Positions 27,440 through 36,464 of a stretch of DNA of 64,000 nt are shown one piece after another. The stretch is from contig DASRJL010000036.1 in assembly GCA_035649495.1 (NCBI GenBank), forward strand, positions 1 to 64,000, written 5' to 3'. Source of the DNA: SG8-41 sp035649495 (GTDB taxonomy: Bacteria; Pseudomonadota; Gammaproteobacteria; Burkholderiales; SG8-41). The notes beneath the pieces are model-generated. The model did not search any database. It was given only the letters and a program-made list of their open reading frames with translations, and was not told where the DNA came from. Position 1 is the stretch's first letter; every line of letters starts with the position of its first letter. The position numbers and the translations under genes are program-made.

Positions 27440-29101
27440 TCATTGACCGGCGCAGGCGAAGCTCGACGCCTCGTTCGGGTCGCCCCGACCGTCATAGCGC
27501 GGCGTCAGGGGATAGCGGCACATGGGGCGCGATCCAGTAACCGTGAACGGCGCCTGCCTTTCCTGCGTGACCTGGAGCAGTTGCTCCGGCGCCTTTCCCG
27601 TGTCGACCCAGGAATCCAGGGCGCCCAGCATGTCGACTTTCGCCGGCACCGCGGCGCCCGAGCTCAGAAGCCCGTTGCCGGCATGGTTTACGCCGGGAGT
27701 GACGAAGAAGCGAACGAACTGGTTGACGCGCGCCTGGCCCATCCTGGCGACGACCGAGTTGTAATAGGCGATCTCCTGCATCACGCTGCGCTGATAGTCG
27801 GCGCCGTTGCCTTTCAGGATCAGTTTGCCGCCGCGGGCCAGGAAGGCCGACAGGTCGGGATCGGTGGTATCGAACATCTCGGAAATCTCGCGGACGCGCG
27901 CCGCATGGTCCGCAGCCTTGAAGTCGAACGAGTTGAACGCGGGATCGCGCACGAAGACGTAGCGCACGAATCCGTCCGCGTTGACCCAGCCGATCGATGC
28001 CGTCTTGCCGGGCTTGACCGGGAATTGCGGTTTTTCCATGCCCGTCAGGGTCTCGACGAGGCCACCCGGCTGATCCTCGCCGCCGTAGTTCCAGCCCGGA
28101 AAAGAGGTAACGCCGTGCTTCATGGGAAACGGATACACGAACGGGCGGTGCGTCAGCCGGACGGCCTCGAGCTGCGCGTCCGAGAGGCAGCTGTCGCCCG
28201 TGTCGGCGCCGCCGGGACAGCGCAGCGTTCCCACGTCGAACACCTTCATGCACTTTTCGTAGGCGCCGATCACGCCGTCGGCCAAGCCGTCCAGCTTGTC
28301 GCAGGCGGCCGTAACGGCGCCGTGGATCAGCTTGACCTTGGCCGGGCTGATCCAGCCGCCGTCTCTCTGCAGCTGGCCCAGCCTCGCCCGCACCAGGTTG
28401 GCGCCCGTGTAGTTGACGACCGGCACCACGCTCACGATGCCGTCGAAATCGTTCGGGAACCGCTGCGCCATCATGAGGCCTTCGCGGCCGCCTTCCGAGC
28501 CGCCGAAGAAATAGAGCTTCGCCGGCCTGCGGTCGTAGAACGCGGTGGCTATCCTTACGCCCACGTCGCGCGTCTTCTTGTAGGACGCGTAGGCCATGTT
28601 GAGCAGCGACTCGTCGTTCAAGGCAAACTCCCGCGGCTCCTTGAGCTTCCTGTTGTCGTGGCCGGCATCGGTGCCCCAGGTCGCGAAGCCGCGCGCCACC
28701 GGTACCGGCGTATCGCCCCGCGCATCGCGCAATGGATTCAAGCCCGTGATCAGGACGCCGTTGGAACCGCCGCCGCCGTACTGGACGGCCTTGCCGTTCC
28801 ACTGCACGGGCAGGTTGACCTGGAAATTCACCGGTGGCGCACCGGGATCGACCGGCTGCACGGCGCCCAGCACCTGGCAGTACTCGCGCTTGACGTCGGG
28901 TGTCGCGGGATCGGCTGACACCGTCGCCATCGCCGCGGACAGAATTGTCGCGCCCCCGCTGGGAAGACCGATGTCGCCCGCCGGGATTTTAAGCTTGACG
29001 AGATCGGCGCATGCGGTCGCGGCTTGCGCGGGGGCAGCGAAGGCTGCAGCGACGAAAGCAGCACCGGCGAGCAACGCGTGATGGAGCTTGAAGCGAGCCA
29101 T
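27440..29101 (-). CDS. Tannase/feruloyl esterase family hydrolase
   Basis: A 553-residue secreted esterase. It has a signal peptide ending AQAATA, an early Cys (CADLVKLKIP), the nucleophile elbow FFGGSEGGREGLMMAQRFP (GGSEGG), multiple cysteines that form disulfides in this family (CDKLDGLADGVIGAYEKC, CPGG...SCLSDAQ) and a late GVNHAGNG with the catalytic His. It would hydrolyse aromatic carboxylic esters such as galloyl or feruloyl esters, or a PET-intermediate-like ester, outside the cytoplasm. Confidence 0.9.
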   Translation of the reverse strand: MARFKLHHALLAGAAFVAAAFAAPAQAATACADLVKLKIPAGDIGLPSGGATILSAAMATVSADPATPDVKREYCQVLGAVQPVDPGAPPVNFQVNLPVQWNGKAVQYGGGGSNGVLITGLNPLRDARGDTPVPVARGFATWGTDAGHDNRKLKEPREFALNDESLLNMAYASYKKTRDVGVRIATAFYDRRPAKLYFFGGSEGGREGLMMAQRFPNDFDGIVSVVPVVNYTGANLVRARLGQLQRDGGWISPAKVKLIHGAVTAACDKLDGLADGVIGAYEKCMKVFDVGTLRCPGGADTGDSCLSDAQLEAVRLTHRPFVYPFPMKHGVTSFPGWNYGGEDQPGGLVETLTGMEKPQFPVKPGKTASIGWVNADGFVRYVFVRDPAFNSFDFKAADHAARVREISEMFDTTDPDLSAFLARGGKLILKGNGADYQRSVMQEIAYYNSVVARMGQARVNQFVRFFVTPGVNHAGNGLLSSGAAVPAKVDMLGALDSWVDTGKAPEQLLQVTQERQAPFTVTGSRPMCRYPLTPRYDGRGDPNEASSFACAGQ

Positions 29102-29199
29102 CGGGTTTCATCCTGTCTGTTTTTCGATCCTGGGATTATAGGTGCCACCCCAGGGCGTGGCGAAGCTACAATCTCGACAGGCTCTTTCGAGGACAACCC

Positions 29200-29451
29200 A
29201 TGAGCATTCAGAAAATCCACGAGCTGGCATTGTCGGTGCGCAACTGGGGCCGCTGGGGGCGGGTATTCCGCAGCCCGTTCCATGCCTGCGCGATTCCGAA
29301 CATGGGCCTGACCCTGGGCGAGATCTTCTACCTGGAGGAGCTGGCCACGGATTGCGCCGCCGACGGTCGTTACGCCTTCCTCCTGGTTGCGCCGCCGCTG
29401 CCGATCACGGGCGGCGTCGGCACACCGATCAATCCCTACGCCATCAAATAG
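29200..29451 (+). pseudogene. Internally deleted cyclase/kynurenine-formamidase-like remnant
   Basis: An 83-residue frame whose start (IHELALSVRNWGRWG) looks like the N terminus of cyclase-family (PF04199) metal hydrolases, and whose remainder (NMGLTLGEIFYLEELATDC, FLLVAPPLPITGGVGTPINP) looks like the C terminus. Usual members are 250-330 residues, so the central metal-binding part is missing while the frame is kept. An in-frame internal deletion is the simplest reading. A small folded protein is less likely. Confidence 0.6.
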
Positions 29452-29461
29452 AGCGTCTCAG

Positions 29462-29558
29462 ATAAGGCGGCTCAGATGAGGCGGCTCAGATAAGGCGTGT
29501 AGAGAGGTAGTGGTGTAGAAACCCATGACGCATGACCCCTGACCCATGACGCATGACC
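29462..29558. repeat. GGCGGCTCAGATAA tandem and heptamer array
   Basis: 29462-29490 holds tandem GGCGGCTCAGATRA units, the reverse complement of the units at 19795-19843. 29524-29558 holds five CATGAC/CCTGAC heptamers that end nine bases before the next start codon. Confidence 0.8.
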
Positions 29559-29567
29559 CGACGGGCA

Positions 29568-30539
29568 ATGAAACGTACTATCCGTATCTGTAGCGCACTG
29601 CTCCTTACCGCCGTGTTCGATCTCGTGGGAGCGCAGTCGTATCCCGTCAAGCCGGTGCGCCTGATTTTCCCGCTGCTTCCCGGTTCGGCAAGCAATGGCA
29701 TTCTCGGCCGCGCGCTCATGCAGCGGCTGTCGGAGTCGCTCGGCCAGCCTGTCGTGGCGGATTACCGGCCCGGTGCCGCAGGGACGATCGGCTCGGCAGC
29801 CGCGGCGAAGGCGCCGCCGGATGGATACACGCTGCTGATCGGCTATACGAGCTCGATCATGATCAGTCCGTCGCTGCTATCGAGCGCAGGGTTCAACCCG
29901 GTCAGCGACCTCGCACCGATCGCGCGCTTCGCGGTTGTTCCCTATGTGGCGGTCGTGCATCCGTCCCTGCCGGCAACCAACCTGAAAGCCCTCGTTGCGC
30001 TGGCCAAAGCACGCCCGGGCCAGATCAACTGCGCGTCCGGGGGCACCGGAGGCCTCCCGCATCTCGCGGCCGAGCTGTTCAAGCTGACCGCCAACGTCGA
30101 TATCGTGCATGTCCCGTACAAAGCCGCGGCAGCCGCACATACCGATCTGCTCGGCGGTCACGTGCAGATGCAGTTCACCGGCATCAGCGGCATGCTGCCG
30201 TCGATCAGAGCGGGAAAACTGCGTGCGCTCGCCGTAACCGCGACGAAGCGATCGGCGTTGCTGCCCGAGGTTCCGACGGCTGCCGAATCGGGATTTCCCA
30301 TGCTTGACGTGACCTCCAGCCTCGGCGTCCTTGCCCCGGCGAACGTACCGCTGCCTGTCGTGCGCCGCCTGCACGACGAGATTGCTAGAATCGTCAACGG
30401 CGCGGACATGAAAAACTTCATCGCCAGCCAAGGGGCGGAGCCCGCGCTCATGGATCCGGCTGAATTCGGAGCACACATCAAGGCAGAGACCGCAAAATGG
30501 GCGCGCGTGATCAAGGCGGCCAACGTCAAGCCCGACTAG
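29568..30539 (+). CDS. TctC/Bug-family periplasmic substrate-binding protein
   Basis: A 323-residue receptor with a signal peptide (MKRTIRICSALLLTAVFDL) and YPVKPVRLIFPLLPGSASN. Here the usual GGxxD of the ligand loop reads GSASN, so the conserved Asp is missing. Then come YRPGAAGTIGSAAAAK, VHVPYKAAAAAHTDLLGG and KWARVIKAANVK. It lies 70 bases upstream of the selenoprotein gene on the same strand. I chose the ATG at 29568; upstream in-frame codons fall in heptamer repeats. Confidence 0.9.
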   Translation: MKRTIRICSALLLTAVFDLVGAQSYPVKPVRLIFPLLPGSASNGILGRALMQRLSESLGQPVVADYRPGAAGTIGSAAAAKAPPDGYTLLIGYTSSIMISPSLLSSAGFNPVSDLAPIARFAVVPYVAVVHPSLPATNLKALVALAKARPGQINCASGGTGGLPHLAAELFKLTANVDIVHVPYKAAAAAHTDLLGGHVQMQFTGISGMLPSIRAGKLRALAVTATKRSALLPEVPTAAESGFPMLDVTSSLGVLAPANVPLPVVRRLHDEIARIVNGADMKNFIASQGAEPALMDPAEFGAHIKAETAKWARVIKAANVKPD

Positions 30540-30609
30540 ACGCCTGACGGCTCGTCATGCGTCATGCGGGACGCCCGACGGCTATTGTTACTTCCGGGAG
30601 AACAGAGCT

Positions 30610-32325
30610 ATGTCCAAGTATGAGGTTGTCTTTCCACTGGGCAGGCGCGAGCGGCAGACGCGGGAGCGGGCGCCACGCCCGCGCACGCTGGACGGCGTGA
30701 CCATAGGCGAGTTGTCCAACCACAAGTTCGACAGCGAATTCGTGTTCGAATCGGTCGAGAAGGCGATCCTGAAGCGTATCCCCACGGCGAAGTTCGTGTC
30801 GTCGGAGCGATTCGGCAACACCTACGGACCGAGCGAGTCCGAGGTCATCCGCGATCTGCCGGAAAATCTCCGGCGCCATGGGGTCGACGTCGTCATCTCG
30901 GGCATGGCCGGGTGAGGGAGCTGCACCGCCGCGAGTTCGCGTGCCAGTGTAGCCGCCGAGAATGCCGGGGTCCCGACCGTGACGATCGCGATCGACCAGG
31001 GCTTCACGAGATCCGTCAAGGCGATCGGCAGACAGGCCGGGCTCGACCTCCGCGTGGCGACGTATCCGGGGGTGATTTCGACCCACGAGCGCGCAACGAT
31101 CGCGAGGAACATCGAAGACATCCTCGTCGATCAGATCGTGAAGCAGCTCACCGCGGAAGGAAGCCCGGACGAAACGCCGGTGGCTGCGGGAGAGCCCGGC
31201 GACCGCGACATCGTGTTCACCGGCACGTTCGAGGAAGTGAACGAATACTTCCTGCGGAATCTTTGGAGCGACGGGCTCCCTGTCGTTCCACCGACCCTGG
31301 AGAAGATCGAAGAATTCTTGAAATTCACCGACCGGTCGCCGGACGAGGTGCTCGGCATCATGCATCCCAGCCTGGCGGCGGGAACGGTCTGGAACGTGGC
31401 GGTCAACGGGGTGATGGCCGGATGCCGTCCTGAATACATGCCCGTTCTCCTCGCGATCGCGGAGGTCATGGCGGATCCGGAGTACGGCCTCAAGCACGGC
31501 GGCAGCACGCCGGGCTGGGAAGCGCTGATCATCGTGAACGGGCCGATCCGCGCACAGCTTGGAATCGACGACGGGCAGGGCGCGCAGCGGCCGGGCAACC
31601 AGGCGAATACCAGCATCGGGCGTTTCTATCGCCTGTTCGCGCGCAACGTGCCGCGATTCCTGCCCGGATCGACGGACATGGCGACATTCGGGCAGATGTT
31701 CAGAGCCGTACTCGCGGAGAACGAGCGGGCCTGCGACGAAATGGGCTGGCGGCCGTTACATGTGACGCGCGGCTTCAAGCCCGATGAGAGCGTCGTGACC
31801 ATCACTTCCGTGAGGACGACGAGCGATCCGTTCACCACCGCGGGCGAAACGGCGGAGCGGCACCTCGACTATATCGTCGACTGGGTCAAGCGGATGATCG
31901 AGCCTTATCAAAGCTCCCGCGGCTACGTCGAGACGCACGTCCTGCAACTCACGCCCGTCATCGCGTCGCTGCTCGCGCGAGCGGGGTATTCGAAAGAGGA
32001 CGTCGCGGCCTATCTGATGAAGAACGCCGTCGTGCCCGCGCGTTACTACGAATGGAGCATGATGCAGGCAGACCATCACACGCCCGGGACCACGCTCGCC
32101 GGCCTGGTCGAAAAAGGCGAGCTGCCGAGGGAATGGCATCTTTCCGACGACCCCGAGCGCCCGGTTCCGTTGCTGCTGCCGCAGTCCCAGTGGCTGATCG
32201 TCATCGCCGGCGACCCGCTGAGAAACCGATCGTGCATCTACCGTCAGAACTTCAAGCAGGGCTATGCGACGAGCAGGAGCGTGCGGCTGCCGGCAAAGTG
32301 GGAGGAGTTGAGAAGACAAGGATGA
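30610..32325 (+). CDS. UGSC-family selenoprotein (TGA at 30913 read as selenocysteine)
   Basis: Two open frames (30610-30912 and 30979-32325) are in the same phase. Reading the single TGA (30913-30915) as selenocysteine joins them without a gap into a 571-residue protein. At the junction the sequence reads VVISGMAG-Sec-GSC-TAASSRASVAAE, which is the U-G-S-C motif that names the UGSC family of seleno- or Cys-containing proteins. Sec102 and Cys105 form a UxxC redox-type pair. The N-terminal part (about 1-190) is the UGSC domain. The rest (about 195-571, starting FTGTFEEVNEYFLRNLW) is a second conserved region I cannot name. The frame is strongly maintained on both sides and a hairpin follows the TGA as required. 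It follows a Bug receptor gene on the same strand. The function of the family is not known to me. Standard gene callers will split it. Confidence 0.9.
30913..30952 (+). promoter_or_regulatory. Candidate bacterial SECIS element
   Basis: Directly after the TGA, CGCG-AGTT-CGCG (30930-30941) makes a perfect small stem with its apical loop about 19-22 nt from the stop codon. That is within the 16-37 nt window known for bacterial SECIS elements. The loop contains the G-U expected for SelB contact, and GCA/TGC can extend the stem below a bulge. Confidence 0.65.
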
Positions 32326-32338
32326 ACGTGGAAGGATG
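32318..32338. repeat. 21-bp dispersed repeat, copy 2
   Basis: Identical to the element at 13706-13726. The stop codon of the selenoprotein gene (32323-32325) lies inside it. The following bases (32335-32362, ATGACCTGCC...CCGCCAGGG) resemble 47146-47174. Confidence 0.85.
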
Positions 32339-32420
32339 ACCTGCCAAAGCTGAACCGCCAGGGACACTCCCTCCTGCCTTGCTGCAACAGTAATCGTCCG
32401 ATCGACTGAAGGAAACCCTG

Positions 32421-33008
32421 ATGCACTGGCTCATCAAATGCCGCTCGAAGCCCGCTACCGACGCCCTGCGCCTCGCGACGATAGACGCCCACAGGAATTT
32501 CCTCGACGGCTACCCCGAAGTCACCTGGTATTCCGGGCCGTTGTTCACCGACGACAACCAGAACGCCATCGGCAGCCTGCGGCTGATCGAGTTTCCCGAC
32601 CGGGGCGCCGCGCGCGCCTACATCGACGCCGATCCCTACACGAAGGCGGGCATCTTCCAGACGATCACCATCGAGCGCTGGAAGCCGGTCCTGGACGTAC
32701 GCCAGCGCGACTACGCGCGAAAGCAGGGAACGATGCAGTTCGTCATCCACTGTCACGACAAGCCTGATGAAGGCGCGCGGCGGGCCCGGCTGCGAGACGC
32801 GCACCACGCCTGGTTAGACGATCACAGGAACATTATCGTCACGCGCGGTCCCCTGCTCGATGACGACGGCGCGAAGACGATCGGCAGGCTGTTGATTCTC
32901 GACGTCGCGGACAAGGCTGAGGCCGAGGCCTTCTGGGCCGGCGAGCCGTTCAACCGCGCCGGCCTTTACGAGTGGACGATGGAGCGCTGGCGCTTCGGCC
33001 ACGTGTAA
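32421..33008 (+). CDS. Tandem YciI-like domain protein
   Basis: A 195-residue protein made of two YciI-like (ferredoxin-fold, EthD-related) domains. One spans about residues 1-95, starting MHWLIKCRSKPATDALRLAT, and one about 108-195, starting MQFVIHCHDKPDEGARRARL. Each has the pattern H(R/H)xxLDD, then GPLxxDD, then a final IERWKP or MERWRF. Single-domain YciI proteins are usually about 95-100 residues, so this is an internal duplication. Activity is unknown; a chlorinated-aromatic or muconolactone isomerase-like role is known for some relatives. Confidence 0.88.
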   Translation: MHWLIKCRSKPATDALRLATIDAHRNFLDGYPEVTWYSGPLFTDDNQNAIGSLRLIEFPDRGAARAYIDADPYTKAGIFQTITIERWKPVLDVRQRDYARKQGTMQFVIHCHDKPDEGARRARLRDAHHAWLDDHRNIIVTRGPLLDDDGAKTIGRLLILDVADKAEAEAFWAGEPFNRAGLYEWTMERWRFGHV

Positions 33009-33279
33009 GCTGAAGGATAACTCCAGCAGTATTCAGCCACGGCTCGCCACTGTAGTTGATTCTTGTCGGCCAGTCGCTACAGAAAACCCGAATTCGATTG
33101 CCTCCTCGAGCATTGCAGTTCCCCGTCGGCTATGACTTACGGCTGATGGGTTTCGCTTCGTCGGCGCAGTAGTATTCTATTCCTGCCCGTCGTCTACGGT
33201 CCGGAAGCGCTGCACGCAAGCATCAGCTATCCGCAGTGCCTACGGTGTGCTTCTTCATCTGAGCCGGAAGGAGTAAGCA

Positions 33280-33552
33280 ATGGCACAGTCCCGCATCGAG
33301 CGCATGCTGAACGACGTGCGCATCGCCGACCACGGAAAGCTCGTAGTGCTCACGATAGCCGCGATCGCTGCCGCAGTGATCGTAGCGGTCACCAGCATCA
33401 CGAGCAGCGAGCTTACGGCCGCTGACAAGGCCGCGCCGTCGCAGACCGGAGATACGGCTCCGCCGCAGCAGATGGACAGCAGCTCCACGTATCTTCCCGG
33501 CCAGCACATGAACCGGGCGACCGAGCCGAGCGAGCACATCCAAGCATTCTGA
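33280..33552 (+). CDS. Small single-pass membrane protein, copy A
   Basis: A 90-residue protein: a basic amphipathic N terminus (MAQSRIERMLNDVRIADHG), one membrane helix (LVVLTIAAIAAAVIVAVTSI), a Ser/Thr/Pro-rich linker and a C-terminal SEHIQAF. GGAG lies upstream of the ATG. A clear paralogue lies at 35118, with conserved leader, N terminus, helix and C-terminal tail but a different linker. No known family. Confidence 0.82.
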   Translation: MAQSRIERMLNDVRIADHGKLVVLTIAAIAAAVIVAVTSITSSELTAADKAAPSQTGDTAPPQQMDSSSTYLPGQHMNRATEPSEHIQAF

Positions 33553-33695
33553 ACGACCCTCCCGCAGGTGGCCCGCCCTGGCCCGGGGCGGGCGAAACAA
33601 ATGAAACACGAACAGCCGCCGGGGGAAACACCCCCGAAACGTGCGCCCAATAGACTGCGCAGCACTCCCTCCCCCGGGAGATAAGGAGAAACGCC

Positions 33696-35057
33696 ATGTC
33701 AATCGCGACAGCCGTCAAGGATCTTTCCGCGACATTCACTGGGCAGCTGCTCCAGCCGGCCGATGCCGGTTACGACGAAGCGCGGCGCGTGCACAACGGG
33801 CTGATCGACAGGCGGCCGGCGCTCGTCGCGTGCTGCCGCGGCACCGCGGACGTTGCCGACGCGGTGAAGCTCGCGCGCTCGCTGAAGCTCGGCATCGCGG
33901 TTCGCGGCGGTGGTCACAACGTCGCCGGCAGGGCGGCCATCGATAACGGCGTGATGATCGATCTCGCGCCCATGCGCGGCATCCACGTGGATCCGCGAGC
34001 GCGGACCGCGCGCGCCCAGGGCGGTGTCCGCTGGAACGAGTTCAATCGCGAGACGCAGCTCCACGCCCTCGCCACCACCGGCGGCGTCGTCGGCTCGACG
34101 GGCATCGCGGGGCTGACGCTGGGCGGAGGCCTCGGCTGGCTGATGCCCAGGTACGGGCTCGCGCTCGACAACCTGAAATCGGCCGAGCTGGTCATGGCTG
34201 ACGGCAGCGTGAAGCGCGCGAGCGCCGAGGAGAACGCCGATCTCTTCTGGGCGATTCGCGGCGGCGGCAGCAACTTCGGCATCGCCGCGTCGCTCGAGTA
34301 CGAGCTGCATCCGGTCGGTCCCATCATCACCGGGGGCCTCGTCGCGCACCCGCAAGCGAAGGGCGTCGAGGTCCTGAAGTTCTTCCGCGACCAGTGCGCG
34401 AAGCTGCCGGACGAGGCGATGATGGCGGCGGGATTGCTGACCGCGCCGGACGGCGTGATGAAGATCGTCGGCATGCTGCTCGCCCACTGCGGCGCGATGG
34501 CCGACGGCGAAGCGCTCGCCCGGCCGATCAAGGCTTTCGGTCCACCCGCGATGGATGTCATGGGGCCGATTCCGTACTGCGCGCAGAACCAGCTGCTCGA
34601 CGCGGCCTTCCCGAAGGGGGCGTTGAACTACTGGAAGGCGCAGTTCCTCAAGGACCTTACCGACGACGTGATCAGGACGCTGGTCGAATGCGCCGCCGCT
34701 GCGCCCTCGCCGATGAGTCAGATCGTCCTCGAGCACTTCCACGGACGAGCGAGCCGCATTGGAGTGAGCGAGACGGCGTGTGCGATGCGCCTCTCCGGCT
34801 ACAACGTCGTGATCGCGTCGCAGTGGATGAATCCCGCCGACACCGAGCGCGGCACGAAGTGGTGCCGCGACACGTACAAGGCGCTGCAGCCGCACTTCGG
34901 CACGACGCGCTACGTGAACTACCTCGCCGACGACGAGACGGACAACCCGGCGATCGCGGCGGCGTACGGACCGAACTACGCGCGCCTGCGCGAGCTGAAG
35001 TCGAAGTTCGATCCGGACAACGTGTTCCGGACGAACGTCAATATCGCGCCGAAATAG
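33696..35057 (+). CDS. FAD-binding (BBE-like) oxidoreductase
   Basis: A 453-residue vanillyl-alcohol-oxidase-fold flavoenzyme. The FAD domain includes VRGGGHNVAGRAAIDNG, where His74 is in the position that carries covalent FAD in berberine-bridge-like enzymes, and TTGGVVGSTGIAGLTLGGGL. The second usual covalent Cys is not present there. The C-terminal BBE segment reads ARLRELKSKFDPDNVFRTNVNI. It would oxidise an alcohol, sugar or amine. It is flanked on both sides by the paired small membrane proteins, with AAGGAG upstream of the ATG. Confidence 0.92.
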   Translation: MSIATAVKDLSATFTGQLLQPADAGYDEARRVHNGLIDRRPALVACCRGTADVADAVKLARSLKLGIAVRGGGHNVAGRAAIDNGVMIDLAPMRGIHVDPRARTARAQGGVRWNEFNRETQLHALATTGGVVGSTGIAGLTLGGGLGWLMPRYGLALDNLKSAELVMADGSVKRASAEENADLFWAIRGGGSNFGIAASLEYELHPVGPIITGGLVAHPQAKGVEVLKFFRDQCAKLPDEAMMAAGLLTAPDGVMKIVGMLLAHCGAMADGEALARPIKAFGPPAMDVMGPIPYCAQNQLLDAAFPKGALNYWKAQFLKDLTDDVIRTLVECAAAAPSPMSQIVLEHFHGRASRIGVSETACAMRLSGYNVVIASQWMNPADTERGTKWCRDTYKALQPHFGTTRYVNYLADDETDNPAIAAAYGPNYARLRELKSKFDPDNVFRTNVNIAPK

Positions 35058-35117
35058 GGAACAGACCCCGGTCAGCGTTCCCCACGGCGTGCTTCTTTAA
35101 CCCGAAAGGAGAAGGCA

Positions 35118-35369
35118 ATGGCACAGTCTCGTATCGAGCGCATGCTGAACGAGGTGGGCATCACCAACCACGGAAGGCTCGCAGTGCTGACGATAGCCGC
35201 GGCAGCCGCCGCAGCGATCGTCACCGTCACCAGCGTGACGAGCAGCGAGCTCACGGCCGCCGGCAGGGATACGGCGCTGCCGCTGGCGACGAGCAGCGGC
35301 TTCGGCTATTTCCCCGCGCAGTACGTGAACCAGGCGAGCGAAGCGAGCGAGCACATCCAGGCGTTCTGA
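35118..35369 (+). CDS. Small single-pass membrane protein, copy B
   Basis: An 83-residue paralogue of the protein at 33280. Shared parts are MAQSRIERMLNxVxI, then LTIAAAAAAAIV (membrane helix), TSSELTAA, YxPxQ and the C-terminal SEHIQAF. The untranslated leader is also similar (GTGCTTCTT..., then AAAGGAGAAGGCA before the ATG). The middle linker has diverged, while both ends are kept, which suggests the ends are the functional parts. Confidence 0.82.
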   Translation: MAQSRIERMLNEVGITNHGRLAVLTIAAAAAAAIVTVTSVTSSELTAAGRDTALPLATSSGFGYFPAQYVNQASEASEHIQAF

Positions 35370-35611
35370 TTGAGCTGCGCGGTGATGAGCGAGTGGTAGC
35401 GCGCCGAGGGGCGGAGCAGGGGCCCCGGTTTCCGGGGATGCGACCCCCGGCGGCGCGCATTGGCCGACGCGATGACTCCGGGAACTTGCCGACATTGATT
35501 CAGAGGCCGACGAGCTGCGCAGCGACCCCGAGGCCATCCTCCACGTAGCGGTCTGCCTGCCTCGAAGGAGTTACACTCCCCCCAGGTCAAAGCGAACGAG
35601 GAGGAGGCTCC

Positions 35612-36442
35612 ATGCGCGCAGGCTTAGCATTGATGTCCAGGCCGCCGGCAGACCAGCAGCCCGGCTCCGGTCTGCAGTGGGTGACCCAGTTCGGAACGAA
35701 GGCCGAGAAGCTCGGCTTTGCGGCAATCTGGGTCGGCGACTCCATGGGCCGCGGCAGGCATACGCTCGATCCCACCGTCACGTTGAGTGCGCTCCATGCC
35801 GGCACGAGCCGAATCGAGCTCGGCATCGGCGTGCTGCAGGTGCCGTTGAGACGGCCCGGCGAGCTCGCGCACCGCATTCAGTCGCTGAACGTCCTGCTTG
35901 CCGGGCGGCTGCGGCTTGGCGTCGGCGCCGGATCCACTCGCGCGGACTTCGAGCTCGCCGGTGCGGATTACGACAAACGCTTCAAGACGTTCAACGAAGG
36001 CCTCGAGGTGATGCGTGCGCTGTGGCGCGGAGAACGCGTGAACGGCGCAAGCCTCCTCGCCTGGCCCGGCACCGAAGGCGGGCCGCCGCTATTTCTCGGC
36101 GCGTGGCGCAGCGCGAAGGCAATCGAGCGCGCCGCGCGTGAATTCGACGGGTGGGTCGCTTCCGGCCTCCACAGCACGTGGGAAGATCTGGAAACCGGCA
36201 TGAAGACGTACCGGGCGCACGGCGGCAAGCGCGCGATATTGACGAACATCCACACGGACATCCACACGGAACCGAGGGACGGCTCGCCGTTACACGCCGG
36301 CACGATCTCGCTCCAGTGCACGCCGGCCGAAGCGCGGGAGCGCCTGCAACGCATTGAAGCGATCGGCTTCGACGACGTCATGCTGATCTGCCATGACCGG
36401 AGCGAGCGTCACCTGGTCGCCGTGCGGGCGCTCGTTCCCTAG
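35612..36442 (+). CDS. LLM-class (luciferase-like) flavin-dependent oxidoreductase
   Basis: A 276-residue TIM-barrel monooxygenase-like protein. Signatures: KLGFAAIWVGDS, RIELGIGVLQVPLRRP, LLAGRLRLGVGAGS, and FLGAWRSAKAIERAAREFDGW. It should use FMN or F420 to oxidise or reduce a small organic substrate. The N terminus is shorter than in SsuD-type enzymes. A strong GAGGAGG lies upstream of the ATG. Confidence 0.87.
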   Translation: MRAGLALMSRPPADQQPGSGLQWVTQFGTKAEKLGFAAIWVGDSMGRGRHTLDPTVTLSALHAGTSRIELGIGVLQVPLRRPGELAHRIQSLNVLLAGRLRLGVGAGSTRADFELAGADYDKRFKTFNEGLEVMRALWRGERVNGASLLAWPGTEGGPPLFLGAWRSAKAIERAAREFDGWVASGLHSTWEDLETGMKTYRAHGGKRAILTNIHTDIHTEPRDGSPLHAGTISLQCTPAEARERLQRIEAIGFDDVMLICHDRSERHLVAVRALVP

Positions 36443-36464
36443 GGTGCTCCGACCCCAGGACGTT

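Noticed and set aside
30979..32325. Separate 448-residue gene starting with GTG at 30979
   Set aside because: No ribosome site; the sequence is continuous in frame and in homology-like pattern with the upstream part through the UGSC motif, so it is the same gene read through the TGA.
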